A stretch of DNA of 16,886 nt, from NCBI GenBank assembly GCA_934500865.1, contig CAKSUD010000031.1, positions 1 through 16,886 on the forward strand. The letters are read 5' to 3'. A model generated the notes under the pieces. That model was not told where the DNA came from. It made no database searches and was given only the letters and a program-made list of their open reading frames with translations. The DNA comes from an uncultured Clostridia bacterium (GTDB lineage Bacteria > Bacillota > Clostridia > TANB77 > RGIG9151). Below are positions 6,085 through 15,473 of this stretch, piece by piece; position 1 is the first letter of the stretch, and every line of letters begins with the position of its first letter. The position numbers were made by a program, and so were the translations under genes.

Positions 6085-8649
6085 TTAAAAGTTAAAATCG
6101 TCATTTGTAATCTTTCCTGTCGATTTTGAAACTGCTGTATTTACTTTCTTTTTACCGTTATCAGCTATAGCATCAAAGAAATCATCATTTGACTTTAGCT
6201 TTTGGGGCTTTTTCTGCTTTGGCTTTGAATTTGGTGTTCCAAAATCAAAACTAAACGAATCATCTGATGGCTTCGAAAGAGACTTGCTTTTAGAAGATCT
6301 CTGTTGTTGATTCCTTTTTGTAAAACCACCAACAATAGTTCTTCCAGAATTAGAGGAACCTTCAAACTCTAATTGTATTTTCTGTTGTTGTATGGCTCGT
6401 CGAGCATTGTCTGCTTCTTCCTCCTTTTGGAATATTAATCTATTCAAGTCTCTTACTTTTGCCACACGTTCAGAATCAAGACTTATTTGTCTTAGTTTTG
6501 TAAGTTTTTGTTTAGCTTCTATAAAGTAAGAACCAAGAATTAAATCCTTGATTTCAGCAATAGTCCGATCAAGCATTTTTAACTCATTTTCAACTTTCAA
6601 CTTTGCCTCCGCTTTTTCAAGCTTTGAACGAATTTCTGCACTCTCTTTGATTTCAAGCGCATCCTTACAAAGTAAAATAACCTTGTTCCAATCCTCAGAC
6701 CACTGAGCAGAATCTATGCCACTAACAAGTTTTTCCCAACGATTCTGTTTTTCAGCAGCTCTTTCTCTCATGATGTTAATATCAGATATGTGAACACTCC
6801 ATTTTCCGGAGTTAGTGAAATCTACACCAATAAGTTCTTTACAATATGTCAATGCTTCATCAAAGCGACCTTCACTCAAAGCAGAATTATATTGGATAGA
6901 AAGCTCCTCTACTCTTTTTTTGGCTACTTGTTGCTCTTTATTGATTTTTACTTCGCGTTCTATAATCTCTCTATCGTTAACATCAAGAAACCTTGCTTTC
7001 TGAAGTTCTTGTCTGGCCTCTATATATGCTTTTTGAGCAATAAATAAATCCGCACGATCAAGATACCTTTCAAATTCTTTTTGGCTCTTAATTCGACGAG
7101 TAGAATCTTCCTTTATGCGTTCTGCCTCTTTAGAATCAGGCATAAAGCTCAAGGCTTCCTCTGCTTTGAACTTTGCAGTTTCGTAGTCATTCTCATCATA
7201 GGCAACCTTTGCTTGCTGTATCTTTTCTTTGTAATGATTCTGCTGAACAGATAATTCAGCCTTTTTACGGATAGCATCTTCGTGTTTTTGATTTGCTTCT
7301 TTATCGTCAGGACGCAATGTAAGAGCAATTCTAAAATATTCTTCCATTTTGTCAAAGTCATGCTCACGTTCAGCATCGTAACCCATATCCATGGCATCCT
7401 TGAATTTGCGTTCCGCTTCTGTCGCTTTTCTTTCAATTTCAGCTCTTGCATCTGCCTCTTCTTGAGCACGTTTCATTGCTGCTGCAGCTTCCTCTGCATT
7501 TTTGATTCGGCGTAGTTCTGCTTCAGCATTACCTCTCATTGCATTATGTGTAGCAGAGAATTGTCTACAATCAATGAAGGTGTACGCACTTACAATTGAA
7601 GATAAGTCAGAGTCCTTATAGTTTATCATCTTGCTATTATCAAGATTATAGTAGCTACACAACTCTTTTTTGAACTGGATATTTGTAAACGTATTACCTA
7701 AGAACAAGATACCTTTTATTTGTTCGTGGCTTACATTTGCATCTTTGACAAAGCGAACAATGACATTGATAATGTCCTTGACTATTATATCTGTTCTTTC
7801 GTCAATCTTGGTTTTCTTTACTTGAACAGAATACACCTTGAACGGATCACGAGAGAAAGTTACATTAGTAAGCTGAATAGGGATGAAACTTCTTGCAGAA
7901 GATAGCTTAACGAGCCAATCATCCACAAATTGATTCATCCTAAGATATTCAGATTCACGCTCGTCCTTTGTTTTAAGGAAATGCTCTCTTTCATTTATAT
8001 TGTCAACTACATGTTCAATTAATGCACGGCTTCTTACATCCGTGCCTAAGCCTTCGAGTACATCCTCTTTCTCTCTATTGAATAGATCTTCTGTTTTTTG
8101 ATAGAGAGCATAATGAAGATTTTCATTACATGCATTTAGAATTAGATAGTATCCATCTTCTGTATAATTGGATTTTTTGGCTGCATACTCCAATGCCAAG
8201 TGGCAAATACGTGCCACACTCTCTTGGACAATAAATCTTTCTTCTTTTAACTCCTCAATAAAGAGAAGACGAGAAGCTAAAGATATGTCTTTTGAGAATG
8301 AAATATACGTAGTAATATCTCCATCTTCGTCAATATTCCTACGTAAATCATCAAATATTTTTGAAGATTTGAAAATTCCCTTCATTGGTTGGGAATGTTT
8401 GAACATAGTATATTTGGCCGAAGACTTAGTTATCAAAGAGAATACATCTCCATAATAGTGAGGCTCATTATTGCGATATTTACTCTGGAATCCCTTGCCA
8501 TAAGAGATTTCGTCATTGACTACATCTTCATAGAAATAGAGCCAGATACGATTTTCGCGATTAGGTAGATTTACAAGACGATTGGTACCGTCGATGTTTA
8601 CTGCACCAACGATATACCACTTGTCTATATAAAGAGCTAATGATTTCAT
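6085..8649 (-). CDS. Degenerate Hsp70-like head, TPR/coiled-coil body, disordered tail
   Basis: An 854-residue cytoplasmic protein from ATG 8649, which has GGAAG nearby upstream; a TTG at 8658 would add three residues. The head (about 1-365) looks like a diverged Hsp70/actin ATPase fold: a starting strand ALYIDKWYIVGAV where the family has its first phosphate loop, and IKGILFLGNTFTNIQF near residue 312, resembling the Hsp70 strand-loop before the last helix (vvLvGGs). The Gly-rich phosphate loops are absent, so it is probably inactive. The body (about 375-760) is charged helix with repeated TPR-like units ending in forms such as ALTLRPDDKEA and ALSFMPDSKEA. The tail (about 765-854) is Lys/Ser/Gln-rich with motifs SFSFDFG, NDDFFDAI and a terminal NDDFNF, likely docking peptides. 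It also has GRTIVGGF. A scaffold role is inferred. Confidence 0.75.
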   Translation of the reverse strand: MKSLALYIDKWYIVGAVNIDGTNRLVNLPNRENRIWLYFYEDVVNDEISYGKGFQSKYRNNEPHYYGDVFSLITKSSAKYTMFKHSQPMKGIFKSSKIFDDLRRNIDEDGDITTYISFSKDISLASRLLFIEELKEERFIVQESVARICHLALEYAAKKSNYTEDGYYLILNACNENLHYALYQKTEDLFNREKEDVLEGLGTDVRSRALIEHVVDNINEREHFLKTKDERESEYLRMNQFVDDWLVKLSSARSFIPIQLTNVTFSRDPFKVYSVQVKKTKIDERTDIIVKDIINVIVRFVKDANVSHEQIKGILFLGNTFTNIQFKKELCSYYNLDNSKMINYKDSDLSSIVSAYTFIDCRQFSATHNAMRGNAEAELRRIKNAEEAAAAMKRAQEEADARAEIERKATEAERKFKDAMDMGYDAEREHDFDKMEEYFRIALTLRPDDKEANQKHEDAIRKKAELSVQQNHYKEKIQQAKVAYDENDYETAKFKAEEALSFMPDSKEAERIKEDSTRRIKSQKEFERYLDRADLFIAQKAYIEARQELQKARFLDVNDREIIEREVKINKEQQVAKKRVEELSIQYNSALSEGRFDEALTYCKELIGVDFTNSGKWSVHISDINIMRERAAEKQNRWEKLVSGIDSAQWSEDWNKVILLCKDALEIKESAEIRSKLEKAEAKLKVENELKMLDRTIAEIKDLILGSYFIEAKQKLTKLRQISLDSERVAKVRDLNRLIFQKEEEADNARRAIQQQKIQLEFEGSSNSGRTIVGGFTKRNQQQRSSKSKSLSKPSDDSFSFDFGTPNSKPKQKKPQKLKSNDDFFDAIADNGKKKVNTAVSKSTGKITNDDFNF

Positions 8650-8666
8650 ATCTTCCAAATATCTTT

Positions 8667-11600
8667 CTACTGATTAAAAGCTTTTCTAATCAACGTACTG
8701 AGAAAACAGATTCCCTCTGCAATAATAATTGGCTGATGATAATGGAAACCATCACCAGACTTAGCCTTATCTTTAGCCTTCTTGTACTCTCTATCGTTAT
8801 TACAGATAAAGCTTGCAATCTTACTTGGAAGATCAGACAAATCATCGCGCAACTCGTTATCCGCCTTGGCATAAAGCTTAGTCTTCTGGCTAACAAACTC
8901 AATAAAGATATCCATGAATGCCTCGAAGTTTGTGATACCTGAAAAATCGAAGTTACCCATATCATCAGAGAAGTAATCTCCGGTCAATTCTTCTTCTACT
9001 GACAAGCTCTTCATACTACCTCCTGGAATAAGGTATTTAACGCCAATTTCACCACAGATGTCACGATCTTCTTCTTTCTGCTTCTTTACAATATCCTTAG
9101 GATCGCATAGTCCTTTTGCAACTTCTGCCTTATTATCAACTTCAATCTCGTCACGATACTTGACGGTTAGTTCGACATCTGTAATGCATCGAGCACCAGC
9201 ATTAAGGCATGTTGCATAGTATTCACGAGTAGCACGATTTCCTGCCGAGTTACGTAGCCAATGGAAGATACGACCACCCTTGCCAAACGAAAGGACATCA
9301 ATTCGATTGATGTTATTCATCTCATATTCTTTAATTGTCTTACCAATCAACATGCCTGAATAGTACAGGAGCAAACCTGTCACATATGCTGGGATAGTGA
9401 ACGCAAACTTAGCATCACGGTTGATTGTATCATAGAAGTTATCGTAATCATCTGGATTTTTCAACTGATCAAATATATTGTTCAAATAATAAGGAGCTTT
9501 ATTAGCCTCAGTCAGAACATCACGAATATTTGACACATAGACAGACTTCTGGTTACTCTCATGGAAATTAACCAATGCCTGACGGAAAGTCTCAGACTTA
9601 ATAACCGCATCAAAGAACACACCAGCAGCGAGGCGAACAGAACTCTCTCGGAACAATGTAGCCTTATTTCCATTATTTGGATCCTTACCAAGAAGAAGGA
9701 TATCACTAGTACTACCACCAACATCAATGCCCAAAAACATATTGTTTCCAGCAAGACCGAAGTCCTGAGAAAGTGCGAAACTACATACTGCTTCTGCCTC
9801 TGTTGGACAACTTTCGTTAATCTCAGGTTTACGACCAGTCGTAATTGGATGAATCTTCTTCAAGTCATTGAAAATCTTGTCGTAGTCATTTACATCCGAT
9901 TCCATCATAGAACCAGGATGACTCCAACTAATCTCATCTGGACGAATCTTATTCTTATAAAGAAAAGCACATGTCTGAAGCCAAATAGACTTCAAATATG
10001 CTCTCTTCTTCTCAAGACCCTTCTGGTTGTCCAACCACTTCATATTATAATGGAGTGTTCCTGCCTGAGTCTTGATTTCGTACTCATCCATCTCACGAAC
10101 CATAACATTGGGACGGTTTACCGGTACACCTCCAGCAACCTCCTCTGACTGATTAAAGCAGTTATAGCGTGAATCATGTTCATGCAACCATGATTTCAAC
10201 TGACCATTCTCAGCAGGGTAATTAGTAAAAAACAAAAGTTCATCATTACCTGCATTGGCTTTCTTATCGTCATTCTCATTACCAACGAGCACAGCACGAT
10301 TGTTCTCAAACTGAACAGGCATAGCTCCTCGGTCATTTGCATTATAGTAAACACAAGTATTGTTGCTGCCAAAGTCTATACCAACAACCGCAGTACTATT
10401 CATGTCTATTGAAGACAAATCCTTGATAACACTATGACGAAGCATCAAAAAGCCTGCACGCTCCTCATGACCACCCTTTTGAACTGTTGCGATAAGTCCC
10501 TCAAAAGGCTTGTCTGAAGCAATAATGTTGTACTTAGGTAAATCTTCTACCCTTCCTGCTGGATATGTAATAAGATGCTTAATATTAACACCAAGATCCT
10601 CATTCGGTGCAACTTCATAAAGTGGAGTCAAGAAATTCAGTTTTCCATCACGCAAGATATTACCCTCAAACTTGAAGATTGGTTGGAATTTATTCTTTGC
10701 ATCTGCCGTGAACTCTGTATACAGATAGTATTTGTTCCAATTGTCAGACACAAAGTTTGGCCACATAATAACACGACCAATATCATCCATCCACTCAATT
10801 AGATATTCTCGAGTATTAAGGGTAACACTTTCTCCATCAATCTCAACTACCATAGAGACAGAAAGTATATCGCCATTATCACTGATTGTTGCTGTGATAT
10901 GGCTATTACCTCCTGCATTATAATCAAGCAGCTCGGCAAGACGGTTCTTGAAAATATCCACTCCCTTCTCTGAAAGAGGAATCGTAAAATAACATGCAGA
11001 ACCCGAATACAAATCCTTCACCTGTAGGTAATAAACTGGTGCATTCGAACGTTTCCGGCGTTGTTCTGCATCCTCTGTCCATCCAAGTACATAACCATCA
11101 GAACTTAGAAGATTCTGGATATCACCAATCTTCTGATAGTCTGTTCCATTCATATATGTAAAAGTAAAGTCAGGCTTCATGTAAACAGGAATATCGCTAC
11201 AGAACAAAACATTGAAAGGACAACTCAATGCTCCGTAAGTCGGAATTGGACCTATATTGCGAAGATTGCCATGTGCTTTCTGGAGAATCTCAGACTCCCA
11301 ATCACGGCTCATACTCTTGAACCCATCTATGTTTATTCTCTGTTCGCCTTGACGGAACTGATTTATCTTGTTCTCGAAAGCATCAAGGTTGCCATTCATA
11401 TTTTTGATGAATAAATAGAGTTTCTGGAGCTGATCCGGTGAAAGATATGGCATTGGATCTTCTAATTTACCGTTTCTGTACCAGCTAATATCAGTCATTC
11501 CATCTAAGCTAGAATAGTTCACACCTGTAAAGACCCCTGTCAAAGGAGATGTTCCTCCTATAAGTTGATCTTTATAATACAAAAGATGGATGTATGGCTG

Positions 11601-12059
11601 TGCATCAGGGTCTTTTGCAAGAGTGTCCTGATTGCTCCATATATCTTTATCGTTGAAAAGCATACGACCAAAAGCCGAAGCAATTTCGTAATCTCCGCCC
11701 TTTGCATTCATAACCACGGGCTTAGAGATGCGAATACGATCAGAGTATAATGCCATCAATGCCAAAAGACCTCTCCACTCACCATGAAGCATTTCATAGA
11801 ACTGAGTTAGACCAGAATTAGAAATTGCAGGGTCAGGGTTAGCCAAAGTGCCAAATGCAAACTTGAAAAGTTTAGCACGAGCCCACGGTGTTGGCACACC
11901 CGAGATAAGTGCTGCAATCTTATCTGCACTAACATCCTCAAGAATCTTTCCTGTTTGGATTCCATGGATATAGGAAGACGCCATGTTCAGGTCGTTCCAA
12001 TTTCCCTGCGTGCCAGTTGTAAGAGCAGTGTAACTCTTTATCAATAAAGCTTTAGACAT
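8667..12059 (-). CDS. Large Hsp70/actin-fold ATPase with unknown N-terminal region
   Basis: 1130 residues from ATG 12059. The second half is an actin/Hsp70-type ATPase: first phosphate loop VGIDFGSNNTCV (Asp562), second phosphate loop LGIDVGGSTSDILLL (Asp779), and an adenosine-like SFGKGGRIFHWL near 922. The key Gly and Asp residues are present, so I expect ATP binding and hydrolysis. Residues 1 to about 555 match no domain I recognise; they include SGVPTPWARAKLFKFAFG near residue 50 and long stretches rich in aromatic and Gly residues, giving the impression of a folded partner-binding region. No signal peptide or membrane helix is visible. It lies 11 bases after the tubulin-like gene and 17 before the TPR-like gene. 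SrfB-type proteins are comparable large actin-fold proteins, but the domain order looks different, so I do not use that name. Confidence 0.8.
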   Translation of the reverse strand: MSKALLIKSYTALTTGTQGNWNDLNMASSYIHGIQTGKILEDVSADKIAALISGVPTPWARAKLFKFAFGTLANPDPAISNSGLTQFYEMLHGEWRGLLALMALYSDRIRISKPVVMNAKGGDYEIASAFGRMLFNDKDIWSNQDTLAKDPDAQPYIHLLYYKDQLIGGTSPLTGVFTGVNYSSLDGMTDISWYRNGKLEDPMPYLSPDQLQKLYLFIKNMNGNLDAFENKINQFRQGEQRINIDGFKSMSRDWESEILQKAHGNLRNIGPIPTYGALSCPFNVLFCSDIPVYMKPDFTFTYMNGTDYQKIGDIQNLLSSDGYVLGWTEDAEQRRKRSNAPVYYLQVKDLYSGSACYFTIPLSEKGVDIFKNRLAELLDYNAGGNSHITATISDNGDILSVSMVVEIDGESVTLNTREYLIEWMDDIGRVIMWPNFVSDNWNKYYLYTEFTADAKNKFQPIFKFEGNILRDGKLNFLTPLYEVAPNEDLGVNIKHLITYPAGRVEDLPKYNIIASDKPFEGLIATVQKGGHEERAGFLMLRHSVIKDLSSIDMNSTAVVGIDFGSNNTCVYYNANDRGAMPVQFENNRAVLVGNENDDKKANAGNDELLFFTNYPAENGQLKSWLHEHDSRYNCFNQSEEVAGGVPVNRPNVMVREMDEYEIKTQAGTLHYNMKWLDNQKGLEKKRAYLKSIWLQTCAFLYKNKIRPDEISWSHPGSMMESDVNDYDKIFNDLKKIHPITTGRKPEINESCPTEAEAVCSFALSQDFGLAGNNMFLGIDVGGSTSDILLLGKDPNNGNKATLFRESSVRLAAGVFFDAVIKSETFRQALVNFHESNQKSVYVSNIRDVLTEANKAPYYLNNIFDQLKNPDDYDNFYDTINRDAKFAFTIPAYVTGLLLYYSGMLIGKTIKEYEMNNINRIDVLSFGKGGRIFHWLRNSAGNRATREYYATCLNAGARCITDVELTVKYRDEIEVDNKAEVAKGLCDPKDIVKKQKEEDRDICGEIGVKYLIPGGSMKSLSVEEELTGDYFSDDMGNFDFSGITNFEAFMDIFIEFVSQKTKLYAKADNELRDDLSDLPSKIASFICNNDREYKKAKDKAKSGDGFHYHQPIIIAEGICFLSTLIRKAFNQ

Positions 12060-12070
12060 AGCGTATAATA

Positions 12071-13687
12071 TTAATTGATGTTATATATTTTGCAAAGCGT
12101 ATCATAAACAAGTTTGTAGAAACTCTCTCCTGTATTTGTTATCGTTGTAGGAGCTCCATTATGAAGTTGTTCGATAAACTTCTTCTTAAAAGTATCAAAC
12201 TTAGAACTGAACCAAGCAACAGAGAATGTCCAGTCCTTTCCGACACCTTCATTTCGGTACAGGTTCTTATTCCAATCGTATTTGTACAGTTCCCTCATTG
12301 TATGGAATGCAAACAATTTAGGATTGAAAAGGAAATTATCGCCGCCACCCGCAGAACGATGAATCTGACGAATCCATCCTTCTGCCAATTCGTCATTGAC
12401 CCTACGCACATTAAAAAGACGGAAATACTTCTTCAGATATTCTATCTGATTTACATCCATACCATCAAAGCCAGTAATCTCTTTGTGTCCACCGTAACGC
12501 ACACTCTCTACAAAGTCAATATGAGGATCATTACAAAGGAATGAGAATACAATCAACATACCAAACTTCTTTGCAAAGTCCTTGTCATAATTGTCCTTAT
12601 TTCCAACAAAATCTTTAAATTCAAACTTACCAGAGCCATCTATAGCACGATATACGTAATCTGTCTCTCCCACACTCTTGTTTGCTTTCAAATGGGCAAC
12701 ATCGGTGTGGAAGAAGTCTAGAGCTGCACTTGCTGCTAGGAGCTCAATATAATGAGAATCATTCTTTTGAGCTCCACCTCCTGTTATTGTCTTAGTAATT
12801 TTATCTGCTTCACGAGCCATAGGATCCCATCCTTGTCCATCTGTTCCCATCATATAGAAACGTTGATAAGTATTCTTAACAGTGGTATCGTCATCATAAA
12901 ACATCATTGCAACCTGCGAGTTCAAAGCAAATTTATCACTGGTAGCAATTACCTTCTGATCTCTCTGTTCTTCTGCAGAAGGAGCCTTGAAACTGAAATA
13001 TGCAGTCAAAAGAGTTGATGCAAAATACGCACGACCTAAGATATTAGCTGCACCATTACTCATGATACTTGCTGCTTCAGAAATAGCCTGAGGTATGATA
13101 GGTATAGAAGACGCTCCAGTTCCTCCAAATACCGAACCCAATATGAAAACCTTGGAATCGCTACCTCCATTGCAAGCCTGAATAAGAACCTGAATGAATC
13201 TCTTCAGATCACTATCCATACGTGAACGAGCATCCTCGATTATAGAATGGTACATCATCATTGAGCCAAGGTGGGTCTGTGCACGATATCCATGACGCAA
13301 GTTAAAGTTCTCGACATTGTCAGTGAGAACAAGATCTGCCAAATCAGCCTCCTCTGGATTATTGTATCTAGTGTTGCCATAGTTAAATACGTCATTGAAT
13401 GTACTCTTCTTCTCGTAATTAGGGCTGAACTCATAATATTTAATGTCTGCAGAGAAGAAGGTATCAATCAATGGAGTACGGTTAGCCTTATCAAGGTTTT
13501 TCGCATTTACATACGCCTCCTTTACCTCCTTCAAACGTGAAAAATTACCATTATTCTTATCTGTATCAAGTGCCAAAAGATGTATCTCAGTATCGTCAAA
13601 CATTCCCATTGCACAGAGGTGAATCAATGACTCTATGCAACGCATGCCGGTACCACCGATACCCATTATGAAATATTGTTTTGCCAT
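12071..13687 (-). CDS. Tubulin/FtsZ-like GTPase (Tubulin_2 type)
   Basis: A 538-residue protein from ATG 13687. It opens with a nucleotide-binding strand-loop, FIMGIGGTGMRCIESL (glycines at 9-14), followed by an acidic strand (HLLALDTDKNN) typical of a Rossmann core. At 187-193 it has FGGTGAS, the tubulin/FtsZ signature (GGTG then T/S/A) that contacts the GTP phosphates. HGYRAQTHLG at about 132-141 is another conserved-looking block. It is far from FtsZ and lacks an FtsZ tail, fitting the diverged tubulin-like families reported in bacteria alongside membrane and vWA proteins. GTP binding is expected; whether it polymerises is unknown. It sits between the three-helix membrane protein gene (33-base gap) and the Hsp70/actin-like gene (11-base gap), so the products probably act as one complex. 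Confidence 0.85.
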   Translation of the reverse strand: MAKQYFIMGIGGTGMRCIESLIHLCAMGMFDDTEIHLLALDTDKNNGNFSRLKEVKEAYVNAKNLDKANRTPLIDTFFSADIKYYEFSPNYEKKSTFNDVFNYGNTRYNNPEEADLADLVLTDNVENFNLRHGYRAQTHLGSMMMYHSIIEDARSRMDSDLKRFIQVLIQACNGGSDSKVFILGSVFGGTGASSIPIIPQAISEAASIMSNGAANILGRAYFASTLLTAYFSFKAPSAEEQRDQKVIATSDKFALNSQVAMMFYDDDTTVKNTYQRFYMMGTDGQGWDPMAREADKITKTITGGGAQKNDSHYIELLAASAALDFFHTDVAHLKANKSVGETDYVYRAIDGSGKFEFKDFVGNKDNYDKDFAKKFGMLIVFSFLCNDPHIDFVESVRYGGHKEITGFDGMDVNQIEYLKKYFRLFNVRRVNDELAEGWIRQIHRSAGGGDNFLFNPKLFAFHTMRELYKYDWNKNLYRNEGVGKDWTFSVAWFSSKFDTFKKKFIEQLHNGAPTTITNTGESFYKLVYDTLCKIYNIN

Positions 13688-13720
13688 AATCTATCTATTT
13701 TTTAGATTATTAGATTTTTG

Positions 13721-14110
13721 TTATGCGTTCTTTTTTTCCCCAAGGATGGAACCAAACTTTGAATGACGAAAAACAAACATGAAAATAATACTAAGAAGTA
13801 AAGAACCAAAAATAGTTATACCTAAACATTGAAAATTTGTTCTTGCAAATTGGTTCTGTAAAGCTGGTTTCTTAATATAATCCATGACATATAAATCATT
13901 GTATAGCCAGAATAATACAGAGCCACCAAAAACTAAAATACCCAGCAAAATTCGGCGCGTAATATATGATTTGTCATCACCTCCCCGATAAGGAACACAA
14001 TTAGTTAACAAAAAGGCCAAAAAGAAAATCATTACTGCAACTATAGCTGCGTAAACAAATGTATCATTCTGTAAAGAATGAAGCTGACTTGGATTCACAA
14101 TTGATCTCAT
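13721..14110 (-). CDS. Three-helix inner-membrane protein
   Basis: 129 residues from ATG 14110, ten bases after the vWA-like gene stop. I do not recognise a family. Three hydrophobic helices are clear: about 18-38 (FVYAAIVAVMIFFLAFLLTN), 53-74 (RILLGILVFGGSVLFWLY) and 95-115 (CLGITIFGSLLLSIIFMFVF). The loop after helix 1 (YRGGDDKSYITRR) is basic and so probably cytoplasmic. The tail, RHSKFGSILGEKKNA, is also basic and would then be cytoplasmic only if the topology is N-out. The tight placement between the vWA-like and tubulin-like genes suggests it recruits the GTPase or passes a signal across the membrane. That role is an inference from context. Confidence 0.8.
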   Translation of the reverse strand: MRSIVNPSQLHSLQNDTFVYAAIVAVMIFFLAFLLTNCVPYRGGDDKSYITRRILLGILVFGGSVLFWLYNDLYVMDYIKKPALQNQFARTNFQCLGITIFGSLLLSIIFMFVFRHSKFGSILGEKKNA

Positions 14111-14120
14111 AATTTTATTT

Positions 14121-15473
14121 TTAGTTAAATCTTTCGCTTTTTATATAAATAGAATATATTATTTGACCTCGCATTTTCTCGAGGACTTCATCATCTGCTA
14201 AGCACTGTTTAATACTTAACGCAACGGATACATTTTTAGCTCCTTGATGAGCAATAGATTCGAAGATAAATTTTTCTTCATGTTGGTCAAAAACAGATTG
14301 CACCTTATCAATCATGATGTCAACCTTAAAATAATTGTATGGTTTCCCCGATAAATCAGAAGGATTAAACCATTTATTAAAAGCAATATTAATTTTGCCA
14401 TGCTCAATAAATTCTTTTTTATCTATCTCCATAAAATTATCAAGACTTGGCAACTCATAATCTATTTTTGGGGATTGTTCTCCATTGTTTTTTGCTTCAT
14501 AATATGCAAAATATTCTTGATTAATGTCGTATTCTTTTAACGAAAGTAATTGAATTTGATAACAGCCAAATGAAGTCTTATCTAATCCCATCTCAATAAT
14601 AGTAGCACCTTTATCTAATGACAGACCTGTTTCTTCATCATAGGCATTTATTAAGTTTTCCTCTATTGTATTCCAATCACATCCTTCCCAATCCTGAATC
14701 TCAAAAGTCCCGTAACCTTTTGATTTACTCATAAGATATTGATTTTGAATAGAGCTATTATTACCATTTCCTTTCAACAGAGGATGACTCACAGACATAT
14801 GAAATTCATCCACTTCTGGGTATTGAGAAAAATCAACTGTACGACAAATACGCTTATATATATTATTTTGCATCCGATCGTCTGTAAATATGATATAAAA
14901 ACGTTTTTTATTGTAGTTATGACTTTTATATGATTCAATGTAAGGCTCAGATATAATATGAATATCGTACCCCCTAAGTATCCAAGTTTTAAAAGCATTG
15001 GCAAAATATGGATCATTATCATGACCTTTAGCTATTGATGGGGTATAATACTCCCCATCTGTAATCATCACAGATTCACATTCACCTTCTGCCATCATCT
15101 GCGAAGCTTTGGCAAGTTCTGCATAATTTATTTCTTGAATATTGCGAAGGAGTGTATAAACATCACCTTCTTCTTTTCGTATTTCTTTTCCTTTAATTGA
15201 ATAGAAAGATGTCGTTTTATTAACAAGAGATGCTGCAACATCCTGAAAGAATGGTGAGTTTTGACCAAGTTGATTACAGGTAGAATAATCTACATAAAGG
15301 TTCAGATTACCCTCTTGCAAATATTTTTCTTGTGGTTCAAAATTCTCAAGATGAAACTCTTTAAGATATTTAGTGTCTACCGGCGTTTCTTGACCACTTT
15401 TACATGAGAAAACAGTCACTCCGGATAAATCGGCTGTTTTTGAATCGTCATTAAAACACTGTTTAAACACCAT
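14121..15473 (-). CDS. vWA-like protein with repeat-derived N-terminus
   Basis: 450 residues if it starts at ATG 15473. A von Willebrand A-type fold is suggested by LNLYVDYSTC (57-66, with Asp62 and Ser64 in the position of the first metal-site motif, though the second Ser is replaced) and SVMITDGEYY (134-143, with the TDG of the later metal-site loop), followed by a strand GYDIHIIS. The second half, about 230-450, is unrecognised. The first eleven codons come from the dispersed repeat (15441-15473), and CFNDDSKTADLSG looks like the segment following a lipoprotein cysteine (typical Bacteroidota C-[ST]-[DN] tails). This suggests a lost signal peptide. In other systems TerY-type vWA proteins accompany TerD. 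It is the first gene of the cluster; I found no convincing TTTG/TAnnTTTG promoter upstream. Confidence 0.6.
   Translation of the reverse strand: MVFKQCFNDDSKTADLSGVTVFSCKSGQETPVDTKYLKEFHLENFEPQEKYLQEGNLNLYVDYSTCNQLGQNSPFFQDVAASLVNKTTSFYSIKGKEIRKEEGDVYTLLRNIQEINYAELAKASQMMAEGECESVMITDGEYYTPSIAKGHDNDPYFANAFKTWILRGYDIHIISEPYIESYKSHNYNKKRFYIIFTDDRMQNNIYKRICRTVDFSQYPEVDEFHMSVSHPLLKGNGNNSSIQNQYLMSKSKGYGTFEIQDWEGCDWNTIEENLINAYDEETGLSLDKGATIIEMGLDKTSFGCYQIQLLSLKEYDINQEYFAYYEAKNNGEQSPKIDYELPSLDNFMEIDKKEFIEHGKINIAFNKWFNPSDLSGKPYNYFKVDIMIDKVQSVFDQHEEKFIFESIAHQGAKNVSVALSIKQCLADDEVLEKMRGQIIYSIYIKSERFN

Noticed and set aside
9561..10148. Forward 195-residue frame inside the large ATPase gene
   Set aside because: Antisense shadow of a region with strong ATPase motifs on the minus strand; no motif of its own.
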